A stretch of 64,000 bases of DNA, from NCBI GenBank assembly GCA_028829895.1, contig CM054181.1, positions 45,562,759-45,626,758 of the forward strand. Reading direction: 5' to 3'. Position 1 is the stretch's first letter, and each line of letters begins with the position of its first letter. The position numbers were made by a program, and so were the translations under genes. Source of the stretch: Sinotaia quadrata (lineage: Eukaryota; Mollusca; Gastropoda; Architaenioglossa; Viviparidae). Below, one piece after another: positions 10,561 to 20,128 of the stretch. The notes beneath the pieces were generated by a model. It was not told where the DNA came from, searched no databases, and saw only the letters and a program-made list of their open reading frames with translations.

Positions 10561-13539
10561 TGAGGGCAACAATTCAGACTGTGAAAACATTTTATAACGA
10601 TAGATTAGGTATGATACTATGCCAAGTCAGTGTAATTTTTTTTTTAATGGACACATTTGTCTAATTATGAATAACTGTTGTAGTTAATCTGACATATTTA
10701 TTTCAATGCCATTATGGCTAAATTGCCAGTTAGTCACACGTTGCCTGTAGCGTCCATTAACTAGAGCATGTCTGCAAAGATTGTAAAGAACAAGATAAAC
10801 TGCTTTCAGCCATAAGGAATAATTGGTGTCAAAATGTAAATTACGGCACTAAGATCCTGTTTAAATGTACTCTGTTGCTGAGCAACTCGTCCTTTGCTAA
10901 AAGTTGAACAATACCGCGTAAACATGAGATGCTTGCATAATTCGCACAAGGCGGCGTTGTGTAAGATACTTTGTACAGTAATCAACTAGCAAATAATGAA
11001 ACAATTACTTTTATATTGAATATAAGAATAGAACAGCTTGCTCCTAACCACTGACAGGAATAAAACATACATAGATTAGCACGGAATCACTATGTTCATG
11101 AGCCCCCCCCCTCCCCCCCCCGGAAACTCCCCAACGTGCCCCAATGTTAAGACAGCACTGCTCATGTACACTCATATTTATAAAATATACGTACACAAAA
11201 AGTAGGAGCACACGTTATGTGAGAAAAAGTACTGTCTTCATTTCCTGATTTCAAACTGACCAATAACTGTCTTGTGCCGACAAAGCGGAAACATAATAGT
11301 ACTAATAGACCAAAAATCATTCTGCGCCGGTCGTTTTTGAGTCAGCGGAGCTGTCAACCTGTGCCTTTCTTTTTTGTTTTCCTTTCCTTTTTTTTTTTTT
11401 TTGTGTAACCCCCTACCCTATTGTTGCAGGGTGTTGTGACTCACTGCTGTTAATCAGAGACAATAGCGTGTGTCCTTGTGCTGCAGTGGTGCGTTAGGTA
11501 CAGACAGGAAACATCTCCCCTATCAAACTTATCAGCGCCCGGATAAACCGTAACAAAGACAGCATGTCGCCGAGCGAAAAGAGCTGGTTGACATTCGTTC
11601 ACATTAGTAGTTCGACAAGGTTTCGTGTGTCAGCGAGCTTTTACATTTCTGTTTTTCATTAAATCCCGTTTTGTCCTTTACTTTTCAAGCCAACAATTAG
11701 TTTTGCAAAACTGTTTTAACACCTGCAAACGAAACAATATAGATATACAGGCGGTGAGGGACATGTCCCCATCTCCCCCCTTTTTCCTCAACTCACAAAT
11801 TCAGGATAGCACATTCGAGCTCGTCCTACGAAGTTCACTGGAATAAATGACGTCTACAACCCTACCAGTTTTCATTCTTTTATTTTTACTGTACTTTTTC
11901 TCCTAACGGATTTAGCTGTTAACACTACAATGACGTCAGAAGGTTGGATGACATTTGCCTTTTCTAATCACGATTTCTATTTGTACAAATAATAGTCAAG
12001 AAAACACTAATAGGATAACTCACCAACCCCATCTTCACCTCGCACTAACAACATAAATTATATCGAATTTGGAGTAAGAAACTTTGCTTTTCATCCTAAT
12101 TTCCCTAAACTGCTCAAACTCATCCCCACCCTCTGAAAAATTAAAATAAAAAAAAATCTTAAAAGCGATCGATCTTTGCAGATCCTTTGTCTGATGGGTC
12201 GTCATGGTCTCTAGTTCGCATGTAAATGACGGATCTTAGCACGCAGTGTGGTGCTGGCTGGACAGGGCTCTTACTGTAGCCTGCGATCCGCTTCATTCTC
12301 GTCTTCGAGTGTCGATTGTGCTGGCAGGAGCAAAACATCGCTACGCGGCTTCTGTTGCCCTGTAACTGGTCGAGGTCAACCGGGTCATTTCTTCAGAAAT
12401 CGTTTCCCTTCTGAGGTAGAAAGTTAACTGCCATGCGTGTGTGTGTGTGTGTGTGTGTGTACTGCAATCAGTCAACACAAGTAAAGGTCGCAATATTTCG
12501 TATGGAACAGACGACGAAACGTTCTGTTTATATATAAATCTAGGAAGACAAAAGTGAAGATTGATGGCGGTCTTACTGCGCCTAGGTAACAAAAGTAATT
12601 GTCTTTGTTTGTATGACCAGATAGAAGACTAAGACAATGTGACTTGACCCAGATTTCATAACTAGCTTCTAATCCCTGACTGACTTTGTTGAGCAGAAGC
12701 AATGGAAGTGAAGATGTTAGAAAAGTCTTCAAAATATGTTTTGACTTCCTACGGAAAACAAATTCTCGACGAGCAGTTAAATGGTTTATTTGTTTTGTAA
12801 AAAATTCTCCAAATATGATATGCTAATAAAATACTAAATCCTGTTTTTCAAAGACAGCGTCTTGGAAGAGATTGTTCAAAGATACACGTGCATATGAAGA
12901 CACTAAATAATTTCAAGTAATATATGCATTTAGCATGCATCTATGCTTTCTAGTTTATGTGTTGACAACAAATACTCAAGTGATAATATATCACTTAATG
13001 ACTTGCCACAAGAAATTCGAACAGATAATTAGTATTTACTGACAAACTGTAGACGCAATGACTGTAAGGAAAGGAACCATCATCGAGCACATTAGAACTT
13101 AGTACCGAGTATTGCCTGTAATGGTACTGCGCGCTGCTCTTTCCAACACCAGTAATGTTCTTTTAATTACGTCATAGCAGGATACTTTTTAATACCATTC
13201 GAAATCAACGGTCTTCATTAAGCAGTTTTCGTAATACCATAGTACATGCAAAGGTTTTTAATTAAGCGGTATTAGTAACACCTTATGTAATGGACTTGGT
13301 TGGTCTTTTGAAAAAAATGACTGAATTAGTAAGCAATTTATTATGGGTAAAATTTTCTCAAAACATCTTCATCATTAATTCAATACTCAGTTTCTCTGTT
13401 AAAAATGTAAAACAGATCGTGTCGGCTGTTCAAAATTAACGAATAAACATTTCAGAAACATAAAAATTATTTTGAAAAATTGAAAACAAGGCGCCAGACA
13501 CGATTAAATTCATCATCATCTCCTTAAACGACATACACA

Positions 13540-13780
13540 CACAGTGACACACGTATATTTTGTATAAACGGCAAATATACATATATTTGTAAACACCATA
13601 TACACAGGTATACTTTATATAAACATTATACATAAATGTATTTGTAAACATCATACATACATTTTGTAAACGTCATATACGCATGTATATTTTCTATTTG
13701 TAAACTTCATACATGTATATTTTGTAAACGTCATACACACATGTAATATACATATATTTTGTAAACGTCATACATGCATA
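13540..13780. repeat. Degenerate AT-rich minisatellite
   Basis: Repeated blocks containing TTTGTAAACGTCATA and ATGTATATTTTG at irregular ~25-45-bp spacing. Copies vary in length and order. Confidence 0.8.
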
Positions 13781-13911
13781 TGTATCAAGCTGCTTCCTAC
13801 TGCGAAAGCAGAATGTGCGCGTCTTAAGGAGGGGTGGGTGGAGTAATGTGATAAGATTCCTGAAATTAATCTTGCCGGAGGGTGGTGTGAGAAAAATTTC
13901 ACTAGCGAAAG

Positions 13912-14193
13912 ATGATCTCGGAACTGCAGCTAACAGACGACCTTTTCACTTTTAACTCTTTGACTGTGCTACTAACATTTGCAATGACGTTTAGAGCAGG
14001 CCATGAGTACAATATTCCAGCCAAGCAAAGAAAACTGAGGGGAAACAAAAGAAGACAACTTCAAACTGAAAAAAAATTTGATAAGTCAAAAAAGCAATTA
14101 TCACCTTTCGACTTTGTACATATAGATTACAAACAAGCAGGTCAGACAGAAGCTAATTCTGTGCCCAGCTCCTCAGGATATGATTTCCACTAA
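13912..14193 (+). pseudogene. Unassigned 93-codon ORF with basic C-terminal half
   Basis: This is a plus-strand ORF inside the CAS intron. Its last ~65 codons read like coding sequence: a lysine/arginine-rich stretch, then SPFDFVHIDYKQAG, and a natural TAA stop after SGYDFH. An AG acceptor-like site (TTTAGAGCAG) precedes the better part, so it could be the last exon of a gene or a processed-gene fragment. The tail has a weak likeness to the C-terminus of RRP6/EXOSC10 exonucleases (a PFD/PYD-type motif followed by an acidic-aromatic pair). That is from memory and unverified. The first ~28 residues are less convincing. Confidence 0.25.
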
Positions 14194-14459
14194 GAGTTGT
14201 ATAAGTTATATTTAGGCCAATTTAAAAACACTATTTGACAAAGGTCGAGGCGGTGGTTGGCATATGTGTGGGTGTATGTGTATACCAAGATTCTAAGACG
14301 AGCACACTAGTGACTAGAGTACTTTGGCTGTAGAACAGAAATATCTAGTTCTCTATTGTAGTCTAGGTCGGCATTCTTTATCTTCAACTGCCTAATGAAT
14401 GGTAAACACAGGATCTAGCACGATGGGCCGTTTTACTTTTATTCACGATTGTGTGGCGT

Positions 14460-14905
14460 CATAAATTAAATTTATTTACGACACCACAAATTCATTTTGT
14501 GATTTAAACAAAACAAATACCACCACTACCACCACCTTTACTACCACCGCCACCACCATTACCGATATAAAAAATGAATTTATGATGACATAAATAGTAG
14601 ATAAAAAATGTCCACTATAAAATGAATTTGTGATATGATAAAATAAATGTGCTGTATTCTAAAATTAAATGTTATACCAAAATGTGATATAATAAAATGA
14701 ATATGTAATATTACCATTTCATAATCGACTAAGTGATATTTAAAAAAAGAATAAGTTTTATTATTGAAAAAATATGATTTCATTAAATAAATATGTGATA
14801 CAATAAAATGATTGTGTGATATTATAAAATGAATGTCAAATTATAATAGATCAATATATAATTAATGTGCGATAAAAAGTAAAGTAAAAAGTGTGATACA
14901 ATAAA
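14460..14905. repeat. Degenerate GTGATA(T/C)AATAAAATGAAT repeat
   Basis: A short AT-rich unit of roughly 20-35 bp recurs many times with changes in spacing. It follows a (CCA/CCG)-type triplet tract near 14520-14562. Confidence 0.75.
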
Positions 14906-15795
14906 ATAGTCAATTTTTTTTAAAGAAAACAAACTGAAGTAGCACTGGGGTATCAAATGATCGGCAGAACGCTACGTCTACTTGCGAGTGAAGATAACTC
15001 AAGCCTAAAAGTCTATGGAAAGGAAAAGCACTAGTTGTTGTTTTTTCTTTATTTAAAAAAAAATAGTTTAAAGCTTTTTGAAGAATTATACTACTCCACA
15101 AAAGTGCAAAATAAACAATCTATAAAACTCAAGGTCACAACCGCATTCAACTGTACAGACGTTTAATGAGAAAGGTTGAGGCTAAGCCGCTAAGGAGAGT
15201 GGGATGGGTAGGTGGTACACGGGCAAGAGTGTTACAAATGCACACACACACAAACACGCGCGCGAGCAGTACTCACGTTTCCATTGACGTAATATGTGCC
15301 TCCATTATAGTAACCCTAGTCACGAAGACACACACAGACATAAATATGATCTATTGAGCACATTAGAAAAATAAGAACGGATTTGTTACAGAATATGATA
15401 TACATTTGCGAAGGATTATAATTATATATAAAAATAAATTTATTATTTTACTTCGCTATAAAATTTATTCTAAAATGAAACAGAAGACATACATACATAT
15501 TTCTAAGCTAACAATCTGAAGGCAGCAACATTATCCAAGATTTTAATAAAAAGCAACAATACAATTGTACATCAACATCTTGATATACAGTAGCCGTGGT
15601 TTAAAATGCTTGCTGGTCTTTCGTCATGATTAAATAAAAAGAAAATATTAAATGTCTTATTATTTATTTATAGTTTATTTTTATTAGTTTTTTAAAAAAG
15701 CTAACTCTTGAACAAAAAACAAGAACCTATCATGACATCAAACAGACCGAATATTAAAACGCAAAGTCTATGTATTCGTGTGTGTGTGTGTGAGT

Positions 15796-15796
15796 G

Positions 15797-15862
<66 letters not shown>
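15796..15862. repeat. (AG)n microsatellite
   Basis: About 30 uninterrupted AG units next to a short TG tract. It encodes a spurious poly-Leu-Ser ORF on the minus strand. Confidence 0.95.
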
Positions 15863-15865
<3 letters not shown>

Positions 15866-16606
15866 TGTCCCTAAAATCAACTCATGCGGAATTTGATGCC
15901 TAAATGAAATATCCATTGAGAAATTTTGTAGGTCAATCAGCAAATGAGATAAAATAATTAGCTTAAGGTTTCCACTGCCATTAGAAAAGTTAAAACATGA
16001 TTGACCGAAAGAGTGATTCTGCAAGTGTTTCCGTGTTTAATGTACAACTAAAATAGCAAGCCACAGAAGCTATGTTGATACTGACAGCAAGACAAAACAT
16101 CGTCAGCACCAGGATCTCGCAGTAACTGCACTCAAAGAAAACGCTCTTTCTCTCTTTTACTATTTACTTGGCTTAGTTGAGGTTTCCATAGTGAAATTAA
16201 GATCTTGTTCACTGAAAGCTTTTTGATTTAGCTCGACCAAAATTGTACAACGGCAAATCAAACAATAAATAATTTGAACTATACCAAAGCGTGTGAAAGA
16301 TAGGTAACATTTATAAATGTTTCAAAATTCTCCTTTAATGCGTGTGCGCGCGCGTGATTTGATCTTTATAACCGGTTATTAAATTTGACTCCAGAAACAT
16401 TCGCCTGGTTTGGGGTTTAATTTGTTTTGCTTATTGTAAATAGTGAATTAACTTATCACACAAGCATGTCATACAGTCAGGAAGTATATACACCCTGACT
16501 GTTATGTAAGTAAACATTGCAGTCTTACAAAGTGAGAAATTTTGGCTTTGGTCCAAGAAATAAATATTGTCACAAGTACGACTGGTTCCAGAGGAAAGAT
16601 TCTCAC

Positions 16607-16876
16607 CTTATTGGGCGAGGTCTCCGCACTGCGCCGCCACTCGTTGCGTGCAATATCCTGTTCGCTTTGAGGCCCCGGGACCGTACCTCCCATACCAGAG
16701 AGAATCTTGAGACGGTTGCCCGGAGCGATACCCTGCCGTCCCCGGAGTGAGCATAGCCACCAGCCATCCAGTCCACTAGTATCCTGCTGCATCACTGTCA
16801 GCACGTCACCACGACGAAAGGCCAGTTCGTCCGGCGACTCGGCGATGTTGTCGTACAGCGCTTTGGCCAGGAACAT
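16607..16876 (-). CDS. BCAR1: CAS-family adaptor, exon 2 (SH3 domain)
   Basis: This exon encodes the N-terminal SH3 domain of the CAS scaffold, which in characterised family members binds proline-rich motifs in FAK, PYK2, C3G and phosphatases. The 90 codons start MFLAKALYDNIAESPDEL. They contain the CAS-specific SH3 signatures: ALYDN (exon residues 6-10), the acidic RT loop (ESPDEL), the WW pair (39-40), SLRGRQGIAPGNRLKIL and the PGN turn. Identity to vertebrate CAS SH3 domains is obviously high. After the domain come about 30 polar residues ending SPNK, then a consensus donor AAG|GTGAGA. Only this short linker separates the SH3 domain from the substrate block in exon 3. The acceptor is a tandem CAGCAG immediately before the ATG codon; the pyrimidine tract before it is poor. 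Confidence 0.96.
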
Positions 16877-16882
16877 CTGCTG
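16877..16882 (-). other. NAGNAG tandem splice acceptor
   Basis: On the minus strand the SH3 exon is preceded by CAGCAG. Use of the first AG adds one glutamine before Met; use of the second omits it. Both keep phase 0 with exon 1. The upstream tract is purine- and AT-mixed rather than pyrimidine-rich, so acceptor choice may be weakly defined. Confidence 0.7.
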
Positions 16883-17096
16883 ACATTATACATATGCGTT
16901 CCGTCTTTACTGTGGCAGGCTCCATCCATCACAAAATAAATTCCCCTGCTAATCATATAGTTTACCCCACCCATCCGAAATATTTATTTAATCACACAAC
17001 AAAATAATCTGACATCTACATCTGTCATCTACTCACATACACAGTACCGCAATCAGGAAGGAAAAACCTGTAGAGTAACAGCTTTTACTCATCATC

Positions 17097-17366
17097 TATT
17101 CTTATAATAGCTCTCGTAAAGATATAATCTCATTACGCTTCATTCTTATAATAGCTCGTAAAGATACAATCTCATTACGCTTCATTCTTATAATAGCTCT
17201 CGTAAAGATATAATCTCATTACGCTTCATTCTTATAATAGCTCTCTCGTAAAGATATAATCTCATTACGCTTCATTCTTATAATAGCTCGTAAAGATACA
17301 ATCTCATTACGCTTCATTCTTATAATAGCTCTCGTAAAGATATAATCTCATTACGCTTCATTCTTC
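17097..17366. repeat. ~45-bp minisatellite, six units
   Basis: Six consecutive units contain CTTATAATAGCT...CGTAAAGATA and AATCTCATTACGCTTCATT. Unit length steps by 2 bp through loss or gain of CT before CGTAAAG, in the order 45, 43, 45, 47, 43, 45. The 43-bp units also share a TACAAT variant in place of TATAAT. Confidence 0.92.
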
Positions 17367-17429
17367 AATAACATGCAGAATATCAATCTTAATATTAATA
17401 ACACACAATCAGGTTAACTAATTATCTTT

Positions 17430-17600
17430 CCTTGAATCACAAGCAGGATCACTAATTACCCTTCCCGGAATCACACAAGCAGGGTCATTAATTACCCTTC
17501 CCGGAATCACACAAGCAGGATAAATATTCCTTCCCTGAATAACAAGCAGGATCATTTAATCACACAAGCGGGATCACTAATTACCCTTCCATGAATCAAG
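17430..17600. repeat. ~35-38-bp degenerate minisatellite
   Basis: Four to five copies of a unit containing AATCACACAAGCAGG.TCA and TTAATTACCCTTCC. Copies vary by deletion, and one is markedly shortened. Confidence 0.85.
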
Positions 17601-17984
17601 CTGATGTGCGTCACACTACCGCCTGTTTAAAAGTACTATTTTAATGACACATCTCCCCAACCCCCGTCTCTCTCTCTCTATATATATATATATTCTTAAC
17701 TCTCCATCTAATAACTAAAAGCCCATGCAGGTATTCTGTACTTTTATTATTCGCGTATTTTGCAAACACACTAACTAACACAGAGACGCCAGTACTACTA
17801 CTAGTGCTCCAATCTTTATCTTCCCCAAAACACACGTTGGGTACATTTACAAGACCGTTTACTCCTCAATACAAAAATTCATGGATGTTATTACAAAGTT
17901 TTCTCTGCAGTTTAAGCTCAGAGTCGATTTATGATGATAACTGTCTTTACTCGTGATCTTGATATCCTAAACGATGATGGTTTT

Positions 17985-18455
17985 ACTCACTTCGAGCTTT
18001 AAGTATTTGTATTTACTTTGCAACAAGTGCTACTCTTATTTTACTCACCTCGAGCTTTGAGTACTTGTATGCAACAAGTGCTACTCTTATTTTACTCACC
18101 TCGAGCTTTGAGTACTTGTATGCAACAAGTGCTACTCTTATTTTACTCACCTCGAGCTTTGAGTACTTGTATGCAACAAGTGCTACTCTTATTTTACTCA
18201 CCTCGAGCTTTGAGTACTTGTATGCAACAAGTGCTACTCTTATTTTACTCACCTCGAGCTTTGAGTACTTGTATGCAACAAGTGCTACTCTTATTTTACT
18301 CACCTCGAGCTGTGAGTATTTGTATTTACTTTGCAACAAGTGCTTCTCTTATTTTACTCACCTCGAGCTTTGAGTACTTGTATGCAACAAGTGCTACTCT
18401 TATTTTACTCATCTCGAGCTTTGAGTACTTGTATGCAACAAGTGCTACTCTTATT
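17985..18455. repeat. 51-bp minisatellite with embedded splice-donor consensus
   Basis: Nine units have anchors at 18029, 18080, 18131, 18182, 18233, 18284, 18342, 18393 and 18444. The spacing is 51 bp except one 58-bp step, where a TTTACTT variant occurs; the same variant precedes the first unit. Because 51 is divisible by three, long ORFs appear on both strands, and I regard them as artefacts. On the minus strand, the sense strand of the surrounding CAS gene, seven units carry GAG|GTGAGTAAA, a strong 5' splice-site consensus. The array lies about 1.1 kb upstream of the SH3 exon. Confidence 0.95.
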
Positions 18456-19179
18456 GGTGCAACCCGAAAAAATATTATGTACCCTGCATTCAAATGTCTC
18501 GCTTTCAGGCAAATAAAGCAAAACGAAAATAATAGAATTCACGTACTCTGTTTTAATGCTTGTTCAAACAAACGTGGAAATCCGAATTCAGTGTGAACAT
18601 ATAGTTTAAATGTAACATTCCGCACTTCGACAATGAGGTATAATTTATTATTTATATATCAGTCTTCATTAAAGGTAGAAGGATATTATAATGTAAACAG
18701 TTGTAAAAACACTCGCTGAGAGTGCTGGACAGAAAGAGGGAGAGAGATAGAGAGAAGTGGGGAGAGAGGGAGAGAGAGAAACAATAAAAATAAAAAACAG
18801 AAAAGGTTAAAAAAGTAGGACGAAGACACGGTGCTCATAATTAAATATGCACAGCTTCCTCCGCGAGAAGCTTAACCTTCACAACGTTCTGAACAAAATA
18901 CCATGGAGTGGCGACCTCCGATTTTGGGATCAGGCATGCCACCGTCTGCGCTTTAGAAGGGCAGCCGTTGGCTCAAGTGTTTGCAGATCGTTACCTGCAC
19001 TTTTATTTCTGTTTCGCACTTTAAGGGTGCACGTTATTATAATAGTTCATTAAATAAGTACGTTATTTCCAACTAACCGAAGCCGAATTGGAAGACGACG
19101 AAAGATCTAGGTGAAATACGTACGGCAGCAGAGTTCAAACTCTGTCCACACCGTGAGCTCAAAATGCGTTCAAAAAATG

Positions 19180-19480
19180 TCAGAACAAAATACGTCAACA
19201 ACGCGACGTTCACATTATATCAGTAACACAAGCTAAAAAGCGTTCACACGCTGTTAACAATGCAAGCTAACTAAATGTTCACATAATATCTGCCACGCGA
19301 GCTAACAAAACGTTTACATCTCGTCAGCAGCGTGAGCTAACAAAACGTTCATGTTAGTCAGCAGCGTGAAATAACACATAGTTTAAAATGTCAATAACGC
19401 GAGAAACACAAACTTTAAACTGTCAATAACGCGAGAAACACAAACTTTAAACTGTCAGCAATGCAAGCTAGCAGCTAGCA
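19180..19480. repeat. Degenerate GCGAGCTAACAAAACGTT repeat
   Basis: About eight diverged copies of a ~35-bp unit containing GTCA(A/G)CA(A/G)CG(C/T)GAG and AAACGTTCACAT-like blocks. Two 32-bp copies near 19390-19450 are almost identical. Confidence 0.75.
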
Positions 19481-19784
19481 CGTGGCGAATAAAGAAACTT
19501 AAAAATATTACATATCAACTACAAGAAACTAATGAAGCTTTAAACAGTCATTAATCACGAGGCATTTAGAACAATTCTTTTATCCATGTTCTAGAGTTAA
19601 AGTATTTCAGCAACCAAAGATAACAATCTACAGTCTACACGAATAATTAATTAAGTCTATGGTTAAAACTGATCGCAACGAAAGAGAAGTGATTAGGATT
19701 ACTTGAAGATGATCGTTATGCAACGATTTCTAGTCACACAACTAGACATTATTCTGCACCTGCCAAGACCGTTCAAAATTAAAG

Positions 19785-19902
19785 GACATCTCGATCATTA
19801 AATCCATAAAAAGGTAGGCATACATGTGGTTTTATGTAGCCCAGACATCTCGATCATTAAATCCATAAAAAGGTAGGCATACATGTGGTTTTATGTAGCC
19901 CA
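19785..19902. repeat. 59-bp tandem duplication
   Basis: Two identical adjacent copies start at 19785 and 19844. This is a recent duplication within intron 1. Confidence 0.95.
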
Positions 19903-19980
19903 GACATTTGACAATAAATGTGCATATGGACAGATTAAAGGAGAGGCGGGACGAAAGAAATCCATCAGGTGAGAGTATGT

Positions 19981-20128
19981 ATTTACTGAAATACACACTT
20001 AGGAAGCCATCACTGTTTAATGAAGTCGGTATTTATGGAATACACACTAAAGAAACCATCACTGTTTAATGAAGTCAGTTTTTACTGAAATACACACTAA
20101 AGAAATCATTACTGTTTAATGAAGTCAG
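19981..20128. repeat. ~50-bp minisatellite, three units
   Basis: Units start near 19981, 20031 and 20081. Each contains AATACACACT(A/T)A and CACTGTTTAATGAAGTC with a few substitutions. Confidence 0.9.

Larger units (their letters stand above)
730..16606 (-). other. CAS gene intron 2
   Basis: This is the intron between the SH3 exon and the substrate-domain exon, with donor AAG|GTGAGA at 16606-16605 and acceptor CAG ending at 730. Both flanking exons are phase 0, so they join in frame. The interior is AT-rich. It holds a 99-bp duplication, short arrays near 10 kb, 13.6 kb and 14.6 kb, (AG)n tracts, a G-quadruplex motif, a YY1/AP-1 motif pair and one unassigned ORF, all listed separately. I see no further YxxP-coding exon on the minus strand. 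A very short in-frame exon at 8085-8111 is possible but unproven. The long stretches 1201-7900 and 10700-13500 show nothing beyond ordinary AT-rich sequence and simple repeats. Confidence 0.8.

Noticed and set aside
10314..10664. 116-codon ORF rich in Asp and Tyr
   Set aside because: It is encoded by the degenerate GATCT/GTTAT minisatellite and its composition simply reflects the unit.
17097..18455. Regularly spaced repeats resembling a CRISPR array
   Set aside because: The arrays are head-to-tail minisatellites without unique spacers, in clearly eukaryotic intronic DNA with no cas genes.
18018..18596. 192-codon plus-strand ORF, with overlapping ORFs in other frames
   Set aside because: It is produced by the 51-bp minisatellite, whose period is a multiple of three and which has few stops. 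Several frames on both strands are open at once and there is no domain.
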